DNA from: Burkholderiales bacterium
GTDB taxonomy: Bacteria; Pseudomonadota; Gammaproteobacteria; Burkholderiales; Burkholderiaceae
Assembly (NCBI GenBank): GCA_947371645.1
Contig: CANBQJ010000083.1
Coordinates: 1-14,656 of the forward strand
Reading direction: 5' to 3'
Length of the DNA stretch: 14,656 nt
Shown here: positions 1 through 7,323 of the stretch, piece by piece
Layout: each line of letters opens with the position of its first letter
How positions within the stretch are numbered: the stretch's first letter is position 1
Program-made: the position numbers and the translations under genes
Notes under the pieces: generated by a model
The model's database searches: none
Seen by the model: the letters and a program-made list of their open reading frames with translations, nothing else
Told to the model about the DNA's origin: nothing

Positions 1-103
1 GCGAACACCACAGTGCCGGTCGGATCGTAAAATGCCGGCTGCCATGGCTTGTTCGTTGTTGCGGACAGTGCACTGACCTCTTCCTCAACAACCATTTCAC
101 AAC
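1..103. other. Upstream region of rluC; no gene recognised
   Basis: I find no open frame in this stretch that resembles a protein. It holds a -10-like TAAAAT at 28-33 on the + strand, without a matching -35 element, and a perfect 10-bp palindrome CAGTGCACTG at 66-75. In many proteobacteria rne (RNase E) is divergent from rluC, so this may be the shared promoter and leader region. No rne coding sequence is visible inside the window, so that remains inference. Confidence 0.4.
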
Positions 104-1228
104 GTGGCTCAGACCATTATAGGTGGGAAATCCCCGGCGCCCGGCCGCAAATCGGCCGAACAGCCGGGTGGGAAACCGCCTGACAAATCGATCGGTATAT
201 CCGCGCTGCCCGCGACCGTGCAGCAATTGACCGTCGACGAAGGTGGCGAAGGCCAGCGGCTGGACAATTTCCTGGTCAAGGTGCTCAAGGGCGCCCCCAA
301 AACTTTGGTCTACCGGATCATCCGCAGCGGTGAAGTGCGGGTGAACAAAGGGCGAGCCGGCGCCGACACCCGACTGACCCTGGGCGATGTGGTTCGCGTA
401 CCGCCCCTGCGACTGTCGGACAAGGCCAAACTGCCCGCACAGGAGGCGGCAGCCGCCGCCGCCGATGCAGCCAACGGTGCCCGCGTGCCCGCCCGCGAGT
501 TCCCCGTCATCTTTGAGGACGACTGGATGCTGGTCATCGACAAGCCCGCCGGCGTGGCCGTGCACGGGGGCAGCGGTGTGAGTTTTGGCGTGATCGAGCA
601 ATTGCGGCGCGCCCGCCCCGAGGCCCGATTCCTGGAACTGGTGCACCGCCTGGACAGGGACACCTCGGGCATCTTGCTCATTGCGAAAAAACGCAGCGCG
701 CTCACTTCGCTGCAAGACGCCTTCCGCAATCGCCTGGCCCACAAAACCTATGCGGCCCTGGCGATCGGCAGCTGGCCGGTGAAGCAGAAGGTCATCGACG
801 TGCCCTTGCACAAATACCTGACGGGCGAGGGCGAGCGCCGTGTGCGTGCCGTCACCAAGCCGAAGGACGGTGAAGAAGGCCAGCGGGCCATCACCCTCGT
901 CAGCGTGACCCAGGCCTACGCCGGCTACAGCCTGCTGGACGTGACCATCAAGACCGGCCGCACCCACCAGATCCGCGTGCACCTGCTGCATGGTGGCCAC
1001 CCCATCGTGGGCGACGACAAGTACGGCGACTTCGAGCTCAACCGCCAGCTGGCGCGCCAGGGCGGCACCCTGGGGGAAGGGCGTTTCGAGCGCATGTTCC
1101 TGCACGCGCGTTACCTGCGCCTGCCTCACCCGCACGACGGCCGCGAGCTGGTCTTCGAGGCCCCTTTGCCGCCCGAATGCCGCGGCTTCCTGGCCACACT
1201 GCGGCCCGTGTCATCGCCGGCCGGCTAG
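104..1228 (+). CDS. rluC: 23S rRNA pseudouridine synthase, RluC type (RluA family)
   Basis: This enzyme isomerises uridines of 23S rRNA to pseudouridine; in E. coli RluC modifies 955, 2504 and 2580. An S4 RNA-binding domain covers about residues 48-105 (GQRLDNFL, then YRIIRSGEVRVNKGR). An Ala-rich linker follows at about 111-130, then the catalytic domain. The RluA-family motif HRLDRDTSG lies at 181-189, with D184 the predicted catalytic aspartate, and GRTHQIRVHL marks the C-terminal half. At 374 aa it is longer than E. coli RluC (about 319 aa) because of the linker and a disordered, Gly/Pro-rich N-terminal stretch of about 45 residues. The GTG start has no visible Shine-Dalgarno sequence and no obvious better start lies before the S4 domain, so the true N-terminus may differ. 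It heads the rluC-HAD-Rieske-sppA gene run. RluC is favoured over RluA or RluD by the N-terminal S4 domain and by the context. Confidence 0.9.
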   Translation: MAQTIIGGKSPAPGRKSAEQPGGKPPDKSIGISALPATVQQLTVDEGGEGQRLDNFLVKVLKGAPKTLVYRIIRSGEVRVNKGRAGADTRLTLGDVVRVPPLRLSDKAKLPAQEAAAAAADAANGARVPAREFPVIFEDDWMLVIDKPAGVAVHGGSGVSFGVIEQLRRARPEARFLELVHRLDRDTSGILLIAKKRSALTSLQDAFRNRLAHKTYAALAIGSWPVKQKVIDVPLHKYLTGEGERRVRAVTKPKDGEEGQRAITLVSVTQAYAGYSLLDVTIKTGRTHQIRVHLLHGGHPIVGDDKYGDFELNRQLARQGGTLGEGRFERMFLHARYLRLPHPHDGRELVFEAPLPPECRGFLATLRPVSSPAG

Positions 1229-1249
1229 AGTGGCGGGCAACGCCTTGAT

Positions 1250-1253
1250 GGAG
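1250..1253 (+). promoter_or_regulatory. Ribosome binding site deciding the GTG start of the HAD gene
   Basis: GGAG lies 7 bases before GTG at 1261, which supports that GTG as the start. The same gap contains TAGAGT at 1226-1231, overlapping the rluC stop codon, a possible weak -10 element. Confidence 0.6.
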
Positions 1254-1260
1254 CCTTGAC

Positions 1261-1953
1261 GTGAACGCCTACGTGCCCCCTGCCGACACCGGCCTGCGCC
1301 CCCGCGCCTACGACCTGATTGTTTTCGACTGGGACGGCACGCTCTACGACTCCACGGGCTTGATCGTGCAGTGCATCCAGGCGGCTTGCGCCGACCTGGA
1401 ACTGCCCGTGCCCGACCGCAGCGCGGCGTCGTACGTGATCGGTCTGGGCTTGCACGATGCCCTGGCCCACGTGGCGCCCACCTTGCCAGCGGCGCGTGTG
1501 CCCGAACTGGGGCAAAGGTACCGCCACCACTATGTCCGCAGCCAGCACGAGCTCAGCTTGTTTGAAGGCGCCATCCCGCTCTTGCACATGCTCAAGGCAC
1601 GCAACCACTGGCTGGCCGTGGCCACGGGCAAGACACGCCAGGGCCTGGATGAGGCGCTGGGCCACGTGAGCTTGCAGGGCCTGTTCGACGCCACACGCAC
1701 AGCGGATGAAACCGCGTCCAAGCCCCACCCGCGCATGCTCGAAGAGCTGATGAGCGAGCTGGGCGTCGAGCCCGAGCGCACCTTGATGATTGGCGACACC
1801 ACCCACGACCTGCAACTGGCCCAGAACGCCGGCACGCACAGCGTGGGCGTCTCTTTTGGTGCCCACGAACCCGAAGCGCTGCGCCGTTTCCCGACGCGCT
1901 TCCTGGCCCATTCGGTGCATGAGTTGCACGCCTGGCTGCAAGCCCACGCCTGA
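1261..1953 (+). CDS. HAD-superfamily (HAD-IA) hydrolase, phosphoglycolate phosphatase-like
   Basis: This is a predicted cytosolic Mg2+-dependent phosphatase of 230 aa. Motif I is VFDWDGT with nucleophile D23 and acid/base D25. Motif II is ATGK with T122. The motif III lysine is probably K154 (ASKPHPRM), and motif IV is MIGDTTHDL with D179 and D183. A helical cap domain sits between motifs I and II, as in subfamily IA. It resembles Gph, YieH and similar enzymes, but the substrate cannot be read from the sequence. The gene starts with GTG, supported by GGAG 7 bases upstream, 32 bases after the rluC stop. The rluC-HAD-sppA neighbourhood also occurs in Pseudomonas (from memory), which suggests a conserved housekeeping role such as removing damaged or side-product phosphates. 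That role is inference. Confidence 0.9.
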   Translation: MNAYVPPADTGLRPRAYDLIVFDWDGTLYDSTGLIVQCIQAACADLELPVPDRSAASYVIGLGLHDALAHVAPTLPAARVPELGQRYRHHYVRSQHELSLFEGAIPLLHMLKARNHWLAVATGKTRQGLDEALGHVSLQGLFDATRTADETASKPHPRMLEELMSELGVEPERTLMIGDTTHDLQLAQNAGTHSVGVSFGAHEPEALRRFPTRFLAHSVHELHAWLQAHA

Positions 1954-1972
1954 CCCCGTCTGCCGTTGTCCC

Positions 1973-2359
1973 ATGTCCGAACTGAACCTGGCCCCCCAAG
2001 CCCTGTGTGCCTCCAGCGAGCTGGCAGAAACGGGCGATGCCTTCACTTTTGAAGTGATCGACCTGGCCGATGGTGCCAGGCCTGCGCCGGCCTTCGCTGT
2101 GCGTTACGACAACACCGTTGTGGCCTACCTCAACCGCTGCGCCCACATCCCTTCGGAGATGGATTGGCAGCCCGGCAAGTTCTGGGACCTGGACCGCCGG
2201 TTCATCATCTGTGCTGTCCATGGCGCCTTGTATGACCCGCCCAATGGCGAGTGCGTCAGTGGCCCCTGCACCGGCGCCCGCCTGCAAGCCATCCGCGTCA
2301 GTGAAGCGGGCGGCGAGGTCTGTTGGTATCCTGACGCCCGATTCCAGCCGGTGTTCTGA
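1973..2359 (+). CDS. Small Rieske [2Fe-2S] protein
   Basis: This is a 128-aa stand-alone Rieske domain. The cluster ligands are C56 and H58 (NRCAHIP) and C80 and H83 (ICAVHGALYDP), the canonical C-X-H ... C-X2-H arrangement. It is followed by NGECVSGPCTGARL, typical of ferredoxin-like Rieske proteins. There is no signal peptide or membrane anchor, so it is not a bc1-type subunit. It starts 19 bases after the HAD stop and ends 20 bases before sppA, so it is almost certainly cotranscribed with both. No oxygenase or reductase partner is in the window. The electron-transfer partner is unknown. The ATG at 1973 is preferred because it gives a normal N-terminus; the frame stays open further upstream but overlaps the HAD gene. 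Confidence 0.87.
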   Translation: MSELNLAPQALCASSELAETGDAFTFEVIDLADGARPAPAFAVRYDNTVVAYLNRCAHIPSEMDWQPGKFWDLDRRFIICAVHGALYDPPNGECVSGPCTGARLQAIRVSEAGGEVCWYPDARFQPVF

Positions 2360-2379
2360 CCGGCATCTTCCCCATCCCC

Positions 2380-3339
2380 ATGAGCTTCGAGGACACTGTG
2401 CCCAACGATCCGGTCTCGCCCATCCAGCAGCAATTGCTGGCCGACTTTGCCTCTGCCTACCTCAGCGAGCAGCGCCGCGCCCAACGCTGGCGCTGGTTCT
2501 GGCGCGTGATCTGGGTGGGTGTGGCCCTGGCCATGGTCTGGGCCACCTTGCAAAACATGCCGGCATCCAAGGCGCCCAACAGCCCGCACACGGCTCTGGT
2601 GGAGGTGCGTGGCGAGATCGCCGCCGAGACCGATGCCAATGCCGACAGCCTGATGACGGCCCTGCGCAGCGCCTTTGAAGACGCAGGTGCTCAGGCAGTG
2701 GTGATCCGCATCAACTCGCCGGGTGGCAGCCCTGTGCAAGCAGGCCTGGTCAACGACGAAGTTCGCCGCCTCAAGGCACTGCACAAGAAGAAGGTCTATG
2801 CGGTGTGCGAAGAGATGTGCGCATCCGCCGCTTACTACATCGCCGTGTCGGCCGACCAGATCTTCGTGGACAAGGCCTCGATGGTGGGCTCGATCGGCGT
2901 GCTCATGGACGGCTTTGGCTTCACCGGCATCATGGACAAGGTGGGCGTGGAGCGCCGCCTCATGACGGCGGGCCGCAACAAAGGCATGCTGGACCCGTTT
3001 TCACCGCGCAGCGCTTCGCAAGACGCCTATGCCCAGGCCATGCTGGACCAGATCCACAAGCAGTTCATCAAGGTGGTGAAAGAAGGCCGTGGCAATCGCC
3101 TGAAAGTGGGTGACGACACCTTCAGTGGCCTGTTCTGGAACGGCGAAGAGGCCGTGCACCTGGGTCTGGCCGATCACCTCGGCAGCCTGGATCAGGTGGC
3201 CCGCGACGTGGTCAAGGCGGAAGACGTCATCGATTACACGCAGAAGGAAAACCTGGCCGAGCGCCTGGCCAAGCGTTTCGGTGCCGCGATGGGTGCCGGT
3301 GCCGTGACGGCCATGCGGGGCGCGGTCAGCATCCACTGA
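2380..3339 (+). CDS. sppA: S49-family membrane serine protease (SppA, signal peptide peptidase type)
   Basis: This short-form SppA has 319 aa. A cytosolic N-terminus of about 36 residues leads to one transmembrane segment at about 38-58 (WRWFWRVIWVGVALAMVWAT), then the periplasmic S49 domain. The Ser-Lys dyad is predicted as S149 (EMCASAAYYIA) and K201 (RNKGMLDPFSP). The 52-residue spacing matches the S147/K199 pair known in B. subtilis SppA. INSPGG at about 111-116 is the conserved oxyanion-region motif. The family degrades remnant signal peptides after cleavage and takes part in membrane protein quality control. It is the last gene of the rluC operon and converges on the HDOD gene 27 bases away. 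No good Shine-Dalgarno sequence precedes ATG 2380, so translation may depend on coupling to the upstream gene. Confidence 0.9.
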   Translation: MSFEDTVPNDPVSPIQQQLLADFASAYLSEQRRAQRWRWFWRVIWVGVALAMVWATLQNMPASKAPNSPHTALVEVRGEIAAETDANADSLMTALRSAFEDAGAQAVVIRINSPGGSPVQAGLVNDEVRRLKALHKKKVYAVCEEMCASAAYYIAVSADQIFVDKASMVGSIGVLMDGFGFTGIMDKVGVERRLMTAGRNKGMLDPFSPRSASQDAYAQAMLDQIHKQFIKVVKEGRGNRLKVGDDTFSGLFWNGEEAVHLGLADHLGSLDQVARDVVKAEDVIDYTQKENLAERLAKRFGAAMGAGAVTAMRGAVSIH

Positions 3340-3352
3340 GGTGTCAGGCGCT

Positions 3353-3368
3353 GGCCGCCAGGGCGGTC
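3353..3368. repeat. Small hairpin between convergent sppA and the HDOD gene
   Basis: GGCCGC and GCGGTC can pair (one G-T wobble) around a CAGG loop. There is no T-run on either side, so it is a weak candidate for a shared transcription end. The octamer GTCAGGCG flanks it as a direct repeat at 3343-3350 and 3366-3373. Confidence 0.25.
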
Positions 3369-4209
3369 AGGCGTCCATGGACACCAGCAGGCGGTAGGCG
3401 GCGTCGCGTGAGAGTGTGAGCAGCTGCGCCACTTCTGCAACGTCGTCGGGCAAGGCGGCCTGCGCGTGCGGGTCGTCCCAGCCGTGCTGGGTGTGCCGGG
3501 CGATCTGTACCCCCAGCATCACGCTGCGCACCTTGGGGTTGTTGGCGTGGTGATCGTTGGTGCATTCCTGCAGCAGCAAGGGCAACTGCCAGCGGGCCAT
3601 CAGCGCCTGTGTCAGGTCTTGCAGTTCGACCCCCAGCACTTCTTTCTGGATGTCGGCCGAGCGGATGGTGTGGTCGGCTTTCTGGCGCCTGGAGATCTCC
3701 AGTGCCAGCGCAGGTGCGTGGCACCACAGCAGCATTTCCGAAAAGTCATGCAGCAGGGCCGCTTCCTGGATCACCACACAATCCTCGTCCTGGCGGCGCA
3801 AGGCAAAGCCGGTGGCGAAGTGCGAGGCGCGCCGGGCACGGGTCACGGTCTTGATCAGGCCGCTGATCGCCTCAGGATGTTGGCGCAGCCACTCGGTGAT
3901 GCTGGAAACTTGCTCGAAGATGCGAAAAAACGGGCCGATGCCCAGCATCACGGTGGCGCCCACCAGGGTTTCTGGCGGCTCCACACCATTGCTCAGGCAG
4001 TGCTCCGAGGCACGCACCAGCACCTTCAGGGTCATCAGGGGGTCGGCACCCAGGCTGTCAGCGATGGTGTGGGCGTCCACCGTGGCGCGGGCTTCTTCGA
4101 TCTCCCGCAACTGCCTGAGTTCGGCGACAGAACCCGGCAACACGGGAATGGGCAAGCGACAAAGCGCGTCGGTCCAGGCGGCGAGTGAGGGCAGGGCGGT
4201 TTCGATCAT
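3367..4209 (-). CDS. HDOD-domain protein (signalling type)
   Basis: This 280-aa soluble protein consists almost entirely of one HDOD domain. The N-terminal signature is LPIPVLPGSVAEL ... DPLMTLKVLVRASE (about 19-67). The helical core follows, with EAALLHDFSEMLLW around H154-D155. HDOD domains are relatives of HD phosphohydrolases that usually lack the full metal site and act as scaffolds in signalling, motility or cyclic-di-GMP pathways. No attached GGDEF, EAL or receiver domain is present, so the partner is unknown. It is transcribed away from coaX, 140 bases downstream of the chalcone-isomerase-like gene. Directly before ATG 4209 the leader forms an inverted repeat that would enclose the ribosome binding region. 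The family call is firm; the biological role is not known. Confidence 0.85.
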   Translation of the reverse strand: MIETALPSLAAWTDALCRLPIPVLPGSVAELRQLREIEEARATVDAHTIADSLGADPLMTLKVLVRASEHCLSNGVEPPETLVGATVMLGIGPFFRIFEQVSSITEWLRQHPEAISGLIKTVTRARRASHFATGFALRRQDEDCVVIQEAALLHDFSEMLLWCHAPALALEISRRQKADHTIRSADIQKEVLGVELQDLTQALMARWQLPLLLQECTNDHHANNPKVRSVMLGVQIARHTQHGWDDPHAQAALPDDVAEVAQLLTLSRDAAYRLLVSMDA

Positions 4210-4236
4210 GAGGGACCCCGAATTTGGGATTCCCTC
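4210..4236 (-). promoter_or_regulatory. Hairpin abutting the HDOD start codon
   Basis: On the - strand the leader reads GAGGGA-AT-CCC-AAATTC-GGG-G-TCCCTC and then ATG. The six outer and three inner pairs are perfect, with a 1/2-base internal bulge. The only purine-rich, Shine-Dalgarno-like bases (GGGG) lie inside the structure. It could limit translation initiation, or it could be a DNA operator. A weak -35/-10 pair (TTGCTG, 18 bases, CATAAG) ends just upstream. Confidence 0.4.
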
Positions 4237-4271
4237 ACTTATGCACCCAAGGCCCGCCTCTCAGCAAGCAG

Positions 4272-4290
4272 AAAACGGGCGCGAATCGCC
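4272..4290 (-). terminator. Possible weak terminator after the chalcone-isomerase-like gene
   Basis: On the - strand GGCG-ATTCG-CGCC is followed by CG and TTTT. The stem is only 4 bp, so this is marginal. It sits 60-80 bases after the stop codon, in a spacer of otherwise unremarkable sequence. Confidence 0.22.
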
Positions 4291-4349
4291 GGCAATTCAG
4301 TCGGCGCTGTATGCCCTTGGGGCGTTCGACCGGCTGCCAGCCAAGCCAC

Positions 4350-4940
4350 TCACTTGGCGCCCAGGAGCGCGTCCTTGAGGTCGGAGTCCACGGGGGAGTT
4401 GCCCAGCCAGATGCGCAGCAAAGCCGTGAAGAACTCGTCGCCAGAGATCACCGGGCCCTGGTGCACGCCATTGATGGTCACGCCTGTGCCGACGCCAGGG
4501 GTGAAGTCGATGTGGATGACCGAGCCTTTTTTCACCTTGCCCAGTCCCAGCATCACGCTGCGGATCTCGTCCAGCTTGGGCTGAAACCGCGCCTGATCGG
4601 CACTGCTGTTGTTTTTGTTGAAGCCCTTGACCATGGCGTCAGCAAAGTCTTCGCCGGACAGGTCACGCAACAAGACGATCTGCATCGCCTTGGGGCCGCC
4701 CTGGCCCAGCAGGCTGCCCGCGTCCTTGCCCTTTTGGGGCACATACAGGCCGGCGGCATAGACGTCGATGATCAACTTGACGCGGATGCCCACGCCATTG
4801 AGGCTCAGCGCCTGGTTGCCCAGTTGGTAGGTCTCATCGAAACGTGCGCCCTTGATGTCCACGGCGGCCTGGGCGTTGAGGCCCAGGCTGGCCAGCAGGA
4901 TGCCCACACAGGCGAGGAACTGCGAAATTTGTCGGGTCAT
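4350..4940 (-). CDS. Secreted chalcone-isomerase-fold protein
   Basis: This protein has 196 aa. Residues 1-25 look like a Sec signal peptide: a short positive start (MTR), the hydrophobic core ACVGILLASLGL, and cleavage after NAQA. The mature part carries the CHI-like fold pattern of bacterial 'chalcone isomerase-like' proteins: LNGVGIRVKLIIDVYAAGLYV, then IVLLRDLSGEDFADAM, then the C-terminal GPVISGDEFFTALLRIWLG. Bacterial members are thought to bind fatty acids or other small ligands rather than act on flavonoids, and their physiological role is poorly defined. It is predicted periplasmic. The start at 4940 is preferred over an in-frame ATG at 4997 because AGGAG lies 6 bases before it and because it begins the signal peptide exactly. 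It runs in the same direction as the HDOD gene and is divergent from coaX. Confidence 0.85.
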   Translation of the reverse strand: MTRQISQFLACVGILLASLGLNAQAAVDIKGARFDETYQLGNQALSLNGVGIRVKLIIDVYAAGLYVPQKGKDAGSLLGQGGPKAMQIVLLRDLSGEDFADAMVKGFNKNNSSADQARFQPKLDEIRSVMLGLGKVKKGSVIHIDFTPGVGTGVTINGVHQGPVISGDEFFTALLRIWLGNSPVDSDLKDALLGAK

Positions 4941-5183
4941 GGTCTTCTCCTGTCCGGTTTCGTCTGCTGACGTAACCAAGGGTAAACGCTTGGTCATTTC
5001 AGATGGTGCGCAAGTGTGCCCTGACTTGGGGCGCCTGCCCAGGGGTTTCCACCGATTCGAGTGTGAGCAGTTGCATCTTCGTGGCGCGTTTGCCGCAGTG
5101 CAGCAACGGCTCTTACAGAGTCTTGCAGGACAATGGCCACACCCAAGCCCTCTGACCGGCCTTGTGCCTGGTTTGTATCGCGC
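4941..5183. other. Divergent intergenic region between the CHI-like gene and coaX
   Basis: This is the longest gap in the window, 243 bases, and is less GC-rich than its neighbours. Apart from the Shine-Dalgarno site of the CHI-like gene, it contains the inverted repeat ACCAAG-8-CTTGGT at 4975-4994, a possible operator or RNA hairpin in the CHI-like leader. A 50-codon open frame at 5003-5155 on the + strand has no Shine-Dalgarno sequence and no family resemblance. Weak promoter-like patterns (TTGCCG, then TACAGA after 18 bases, near 5090-5119) could serve coaX. birA, often found here in betaproteobacteria, is absent. Confidence 0.45.
4947..4951 (-). promoter_or_regulatory. Ribosome binding site fixing the start at 4940
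   Basis: AGGAG on the - strand, 6 bases before ATG 4940. Confidence 0.7.
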
Positions 5184-5966
5184 ATGTCATTCCTGGTCAT
5201 CGACATCGGTAACACCCGTCTCAAATGGGGCCTCTATGCGCAAGCCGAGCCCGGTGCCGAGCTGCTCGCCCATGGTGCCGTCGTGCTGGAAGACATCGAC
5301 AGCCTGTGGCAGCAGACCTGGCGCCACCTGTCCCCGGCGCCCACGGCGATGCTGGGTTGCGTGGTGGCCGGTGAGGCCATCAAGCGCCGCGTGGAAGAGC
5401 AATTGCACCAAGGCTGGGGTCTGGCGCCCCACTGGGTGTCGGCGACGGCACAGGCGGCAGGCGTGCGCAACGGCTACGAGCACCCGCAGCGCCTGGGTGC
5501 GGACCGCTGGGCCGCCATCATCGGGGCACGTCACGAAGCCTTGAAGGCCGGGGCGGCGCTGGTGCCTCCGGTGCTGGCCGTCATGGTGGGCACGGCCGTC
5601 ACCGTGGATGCGGTGGACGCCGAAGGGCAGTTCCTGGGCGGGCTGATCCTGCCGGGCTTTGGCCTGATGTACAAAGCGCTGGAGAGCGGTACCGCCGGCC
5701 TGAAGGTGCCCACCGGAGAGGTCAGCGACTTCCCCACCAACACCAGTGACGCGCTGATGAGCGGTGGGACCGACGCCATCGCCGGTGCCATCGAGCGCAG
5801 CCTGCGTCGCCTGCACGCGCAGGCCGGTCGCCAGCCGCTCCTGATCATGTCGGGTGGGGCGGTGTCACGCTTGTCGCACGTGCACGAGTTGCCCGCTCGC
5901 GTGGTCGAAAACCTGATCTTCGAGGGGCTGCTGACGCTGTCCCAGGAAGCGGGCCAGTTCACCTGA
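5184..5966 (+). CDS. coaX: Type III pantothenate kinase
   Basis: This enzyme catalyses the first step of coenzyme A synthesis, phosphorylating pantothenate with ATP; the type III form needs a monovalent cation and is not feedback-inhibited by CoA. The protein has 260 aa. The N-terminal phosphate-binding motif is VIDIGNT with D7. The pantothenate-site motif is RLGADRW with D107. [12 protein letters not shown] (about 134-145) and GGLILPG (152-158) are ASKHA-fold signatures. The start at 5184 is preferred over an in-frame ATG at 5133 because family members begin a few residues before DIGNT; neither start has a good Shine-Dalgarno sequence. The gene stands alone: the left neighbour is divergent and hslU converges on it 21 bases away. 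Confidence 0.92.
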   Translation: MSFLVIDIGNTRLKWGLYAQAEPGAELLAHGAVVLEDIDSLWQQTWRHLSPAPTAMLGCVVAGEAIKRRVEEQLHQGWGLAPHWVSATAQAAGVRNGYEHPQRLGADRWAAIIGARHEALKAGAALVPPVLAVMVGTAVTVDAVDAEGQFLGGLILPGFGLMYKALESGTAGLKVPTGEVSDFPTNTSDALMSGGTDAIAGAIERSLRRLHAQAGRQPLLIMSGGAVSRLSHVHELPARVVENLIFEGLLTLSQEAGQFT

Positions 5967-5989
5967 GCTGGCCCGAGGCTGCTTGCCTC
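5950..5989. terminator. Twin hairpins between convergent coaX and hslU
   Basis: CGGGCCAG and CTGGCCCG form an 8-bp perfect stem with a 10-base loop (5950-5975) spanning the coaX stop codon. It is followed at once by GAGGC-TGCTT-GCCTC (5975-5989), which covers the hslU stop. The two stems share one base. Neither has a T-run, so this is a candidate bidirectional 3'-end structure rather than a classical terminator. Confidence 0.38.
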
Positions 5990-7319
5990 AGAGGATGAAG
6001 CGCGACAGGTCTTCGTTGCGGGCCAACTCGCCCAAGCGGTCATCCACCTCGGTGGCCGTGATGTCACGGGTCTGACCGCTCAGATCGGGCGCGTTGAACG
6101 ACACCTCATCGAGCAGCCGCTCCAGCACCGTGGCCAGCCGGCGTGCGCCGATGTTCTCGGTGCGCTCGTTCACCTCGAAGGCGATCTCGGCCATGCGGCG
6201 GATGGCGTCCGGCGTGAAGTTCAGGGTCACGCCTTCGGCACCCAGCAGCGCCTGGTACTGCTTGATCAGGCTGGCGCTGGGCTGCGTCAGGATGGCTTCG
6301 AAATCGCCCACGGACAGCGAGCTCAGCTCCACGCGGATGGGGAAGCGGCCCTGCAGTTCCGGGATGAGGTCTGAAGGTTTGCTCAGGTGGAAGGCACCGG
6401 AGGCGATGAACAGGATGTGGTCGGTCTTGACCATGCCGTGCTTGGTCTGCACCGTCGTGCCTTCGACCAGCGGCAGCAGGTCGCGCTGCACGCCCTGGCG
6501 GGACACCTCGGCCGTGCTGCCTTCGCCGCCACGGCTGGCCACCTTGTCGATCTCGTCGATGAAGACGATGCCGTGCTGCTCGGTGCGCTCCAGCGCCCTG
6601 GCCTTGATCTCTTCCTCATTGACCAGCTTGCCGGCTTCTTCCTCAATCAGCTGGACGCGGGCGTCGCCGATGCGCACCTTGCGGCTGCGGGTGCGGCCCT
6701 GGCCCATCTGGCTGAAGAGGTCCTTAAGCTGGTCAGCCATGCCTTCCATGCCGGCAGGGCTCATGATCTCCACGGCCGGGCGGGGCTCGGCCAGCTCGAT
6801 GTCGATCTCGCGCTCGTCCAGCGTGCCTTCGCGCAGGCGCTTGCGCATGATCTGGCGGGCGGTGTTGTCCACCGGCTGCGTGGTGCCCAAGCCGAACTCG
6901 CTGCGGGGTGGCGGCACCAGCGCGTCCAGGATGCGCTCTTCTGCTGCGTCCTGAGCCTTGGCACGCATCAGCTGCACCTGGCGGCTGCGTTCCTGCTTGA
7001 TCGCACTTTCCACGAGGTCACGGATGATGGTGTCCACGTCTTTGCCCACATAGCCCACCTCGGTGAACTTGGTGGCTTCGACCTTGATGAAGGGCGCGTC
7101 CGCCAGTTTGGCCAGGCGGCGGGCGATCTCGGTCTTGCCCACGCCGGTGGGCCCGATCATCAGGATGTTCTTGGGCGTGATCTCGCTGCGCAGGCTGTCG
7201 TCCACCTGCTGGCGGCGCCAGCGGTTGCGCAGCGCGATGGCCACGGCGCGCTTGGCATCGCGCTGGCCCACGATGTGGCGGTCGAGTTCGTCGACGATCT
7301 GTTGCGGCGTGAGGCTCAT
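5988..7319 (-). CDS. hslU: ATP-dependent protease ATPase subunit HslU (ClpY)
   Basis: This AAA+ unfoldase feeds substrates into the HslV peptidase chamber. It has 443 aa, exactly the length of the E. coli protein. Walker A is GPTGVGKT (56-63). The pore loop is GYVG (89-92). Walker B is IVFIDEIDK (251-259). The sensor-2 region is [12 protein letters not shown] (about 384-395). The C-terminus EDLSRFIL is the tail that inserts into HslV to activate it. The helical I-domain occupies about residues 110-240. The start at 7319 (MSLTPQQIV) is chosen on family alignment, although the frame remains open further upstream. ATG follows the hslV stop after 4 bases with little Shine-Dalgarno sequence, implying translational coupling within an hslVU operon. 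Confidence 0.97.
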   Translation of the reverse strand: MSLTPQQIVDELDRHIVGQRDAKRAVAIALRNRWRRQQVDDSLRSEITPKNILMIGPTGVGKTEIARRLAKLADAPFIKVEATKFTEVGYVGKDVDTIIRDLVESAIKQERSRQVQLMRAKAQDAAEERILDALVPPPRSEFGLGTTQPVDNTARQIMRKRLREGTLDEREIDIELAEPRPAVEIMSPAGMEGMADQLKDLFSQMGQGRTRSRKVRIGDARVQLIEEEAGKLVNEEEIKARALERTEQHGIVFIDEIDKVASRGGEGSTAEVSRQGVQRDLLPLVEGTTVQTKHGMVKTDHILFIASGAFHLSKPSDLIPELQGRFPIRVELSSLSVGDFEAILTQPSASLIKQYQALLGAEGVTLNFTPDAIRRMAEIAFEVNERTENIGARRLATVLERLLDEVSFNAPDLSGQTRDITATEVDDRLGELARNEDLSRFIL

Positions 7320-7323
7320 GCGG

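Noticed and set aside
4941..4997. N-terminal extension of the CHI-like gene to ATG 4997
   Set aside because: The extension is polar and would bury the signal peptide. ATG 4940 has AGGAG at ideal spacing.
5003..5155. 50-codon frame between the CHI-like gene and coaX
   Set aside because: It has no Shine-Dalgarno sequence, family signature or signal peptide, and its third-position GC is lower than in neighbouring genes. It is most likely chance.
5133..5183. Upstream coaX start at 5133
   Set aside because: It adds 17 residues not seen in the family, and its AGGA is only 2-3 bases from the ATG, too close to function well.
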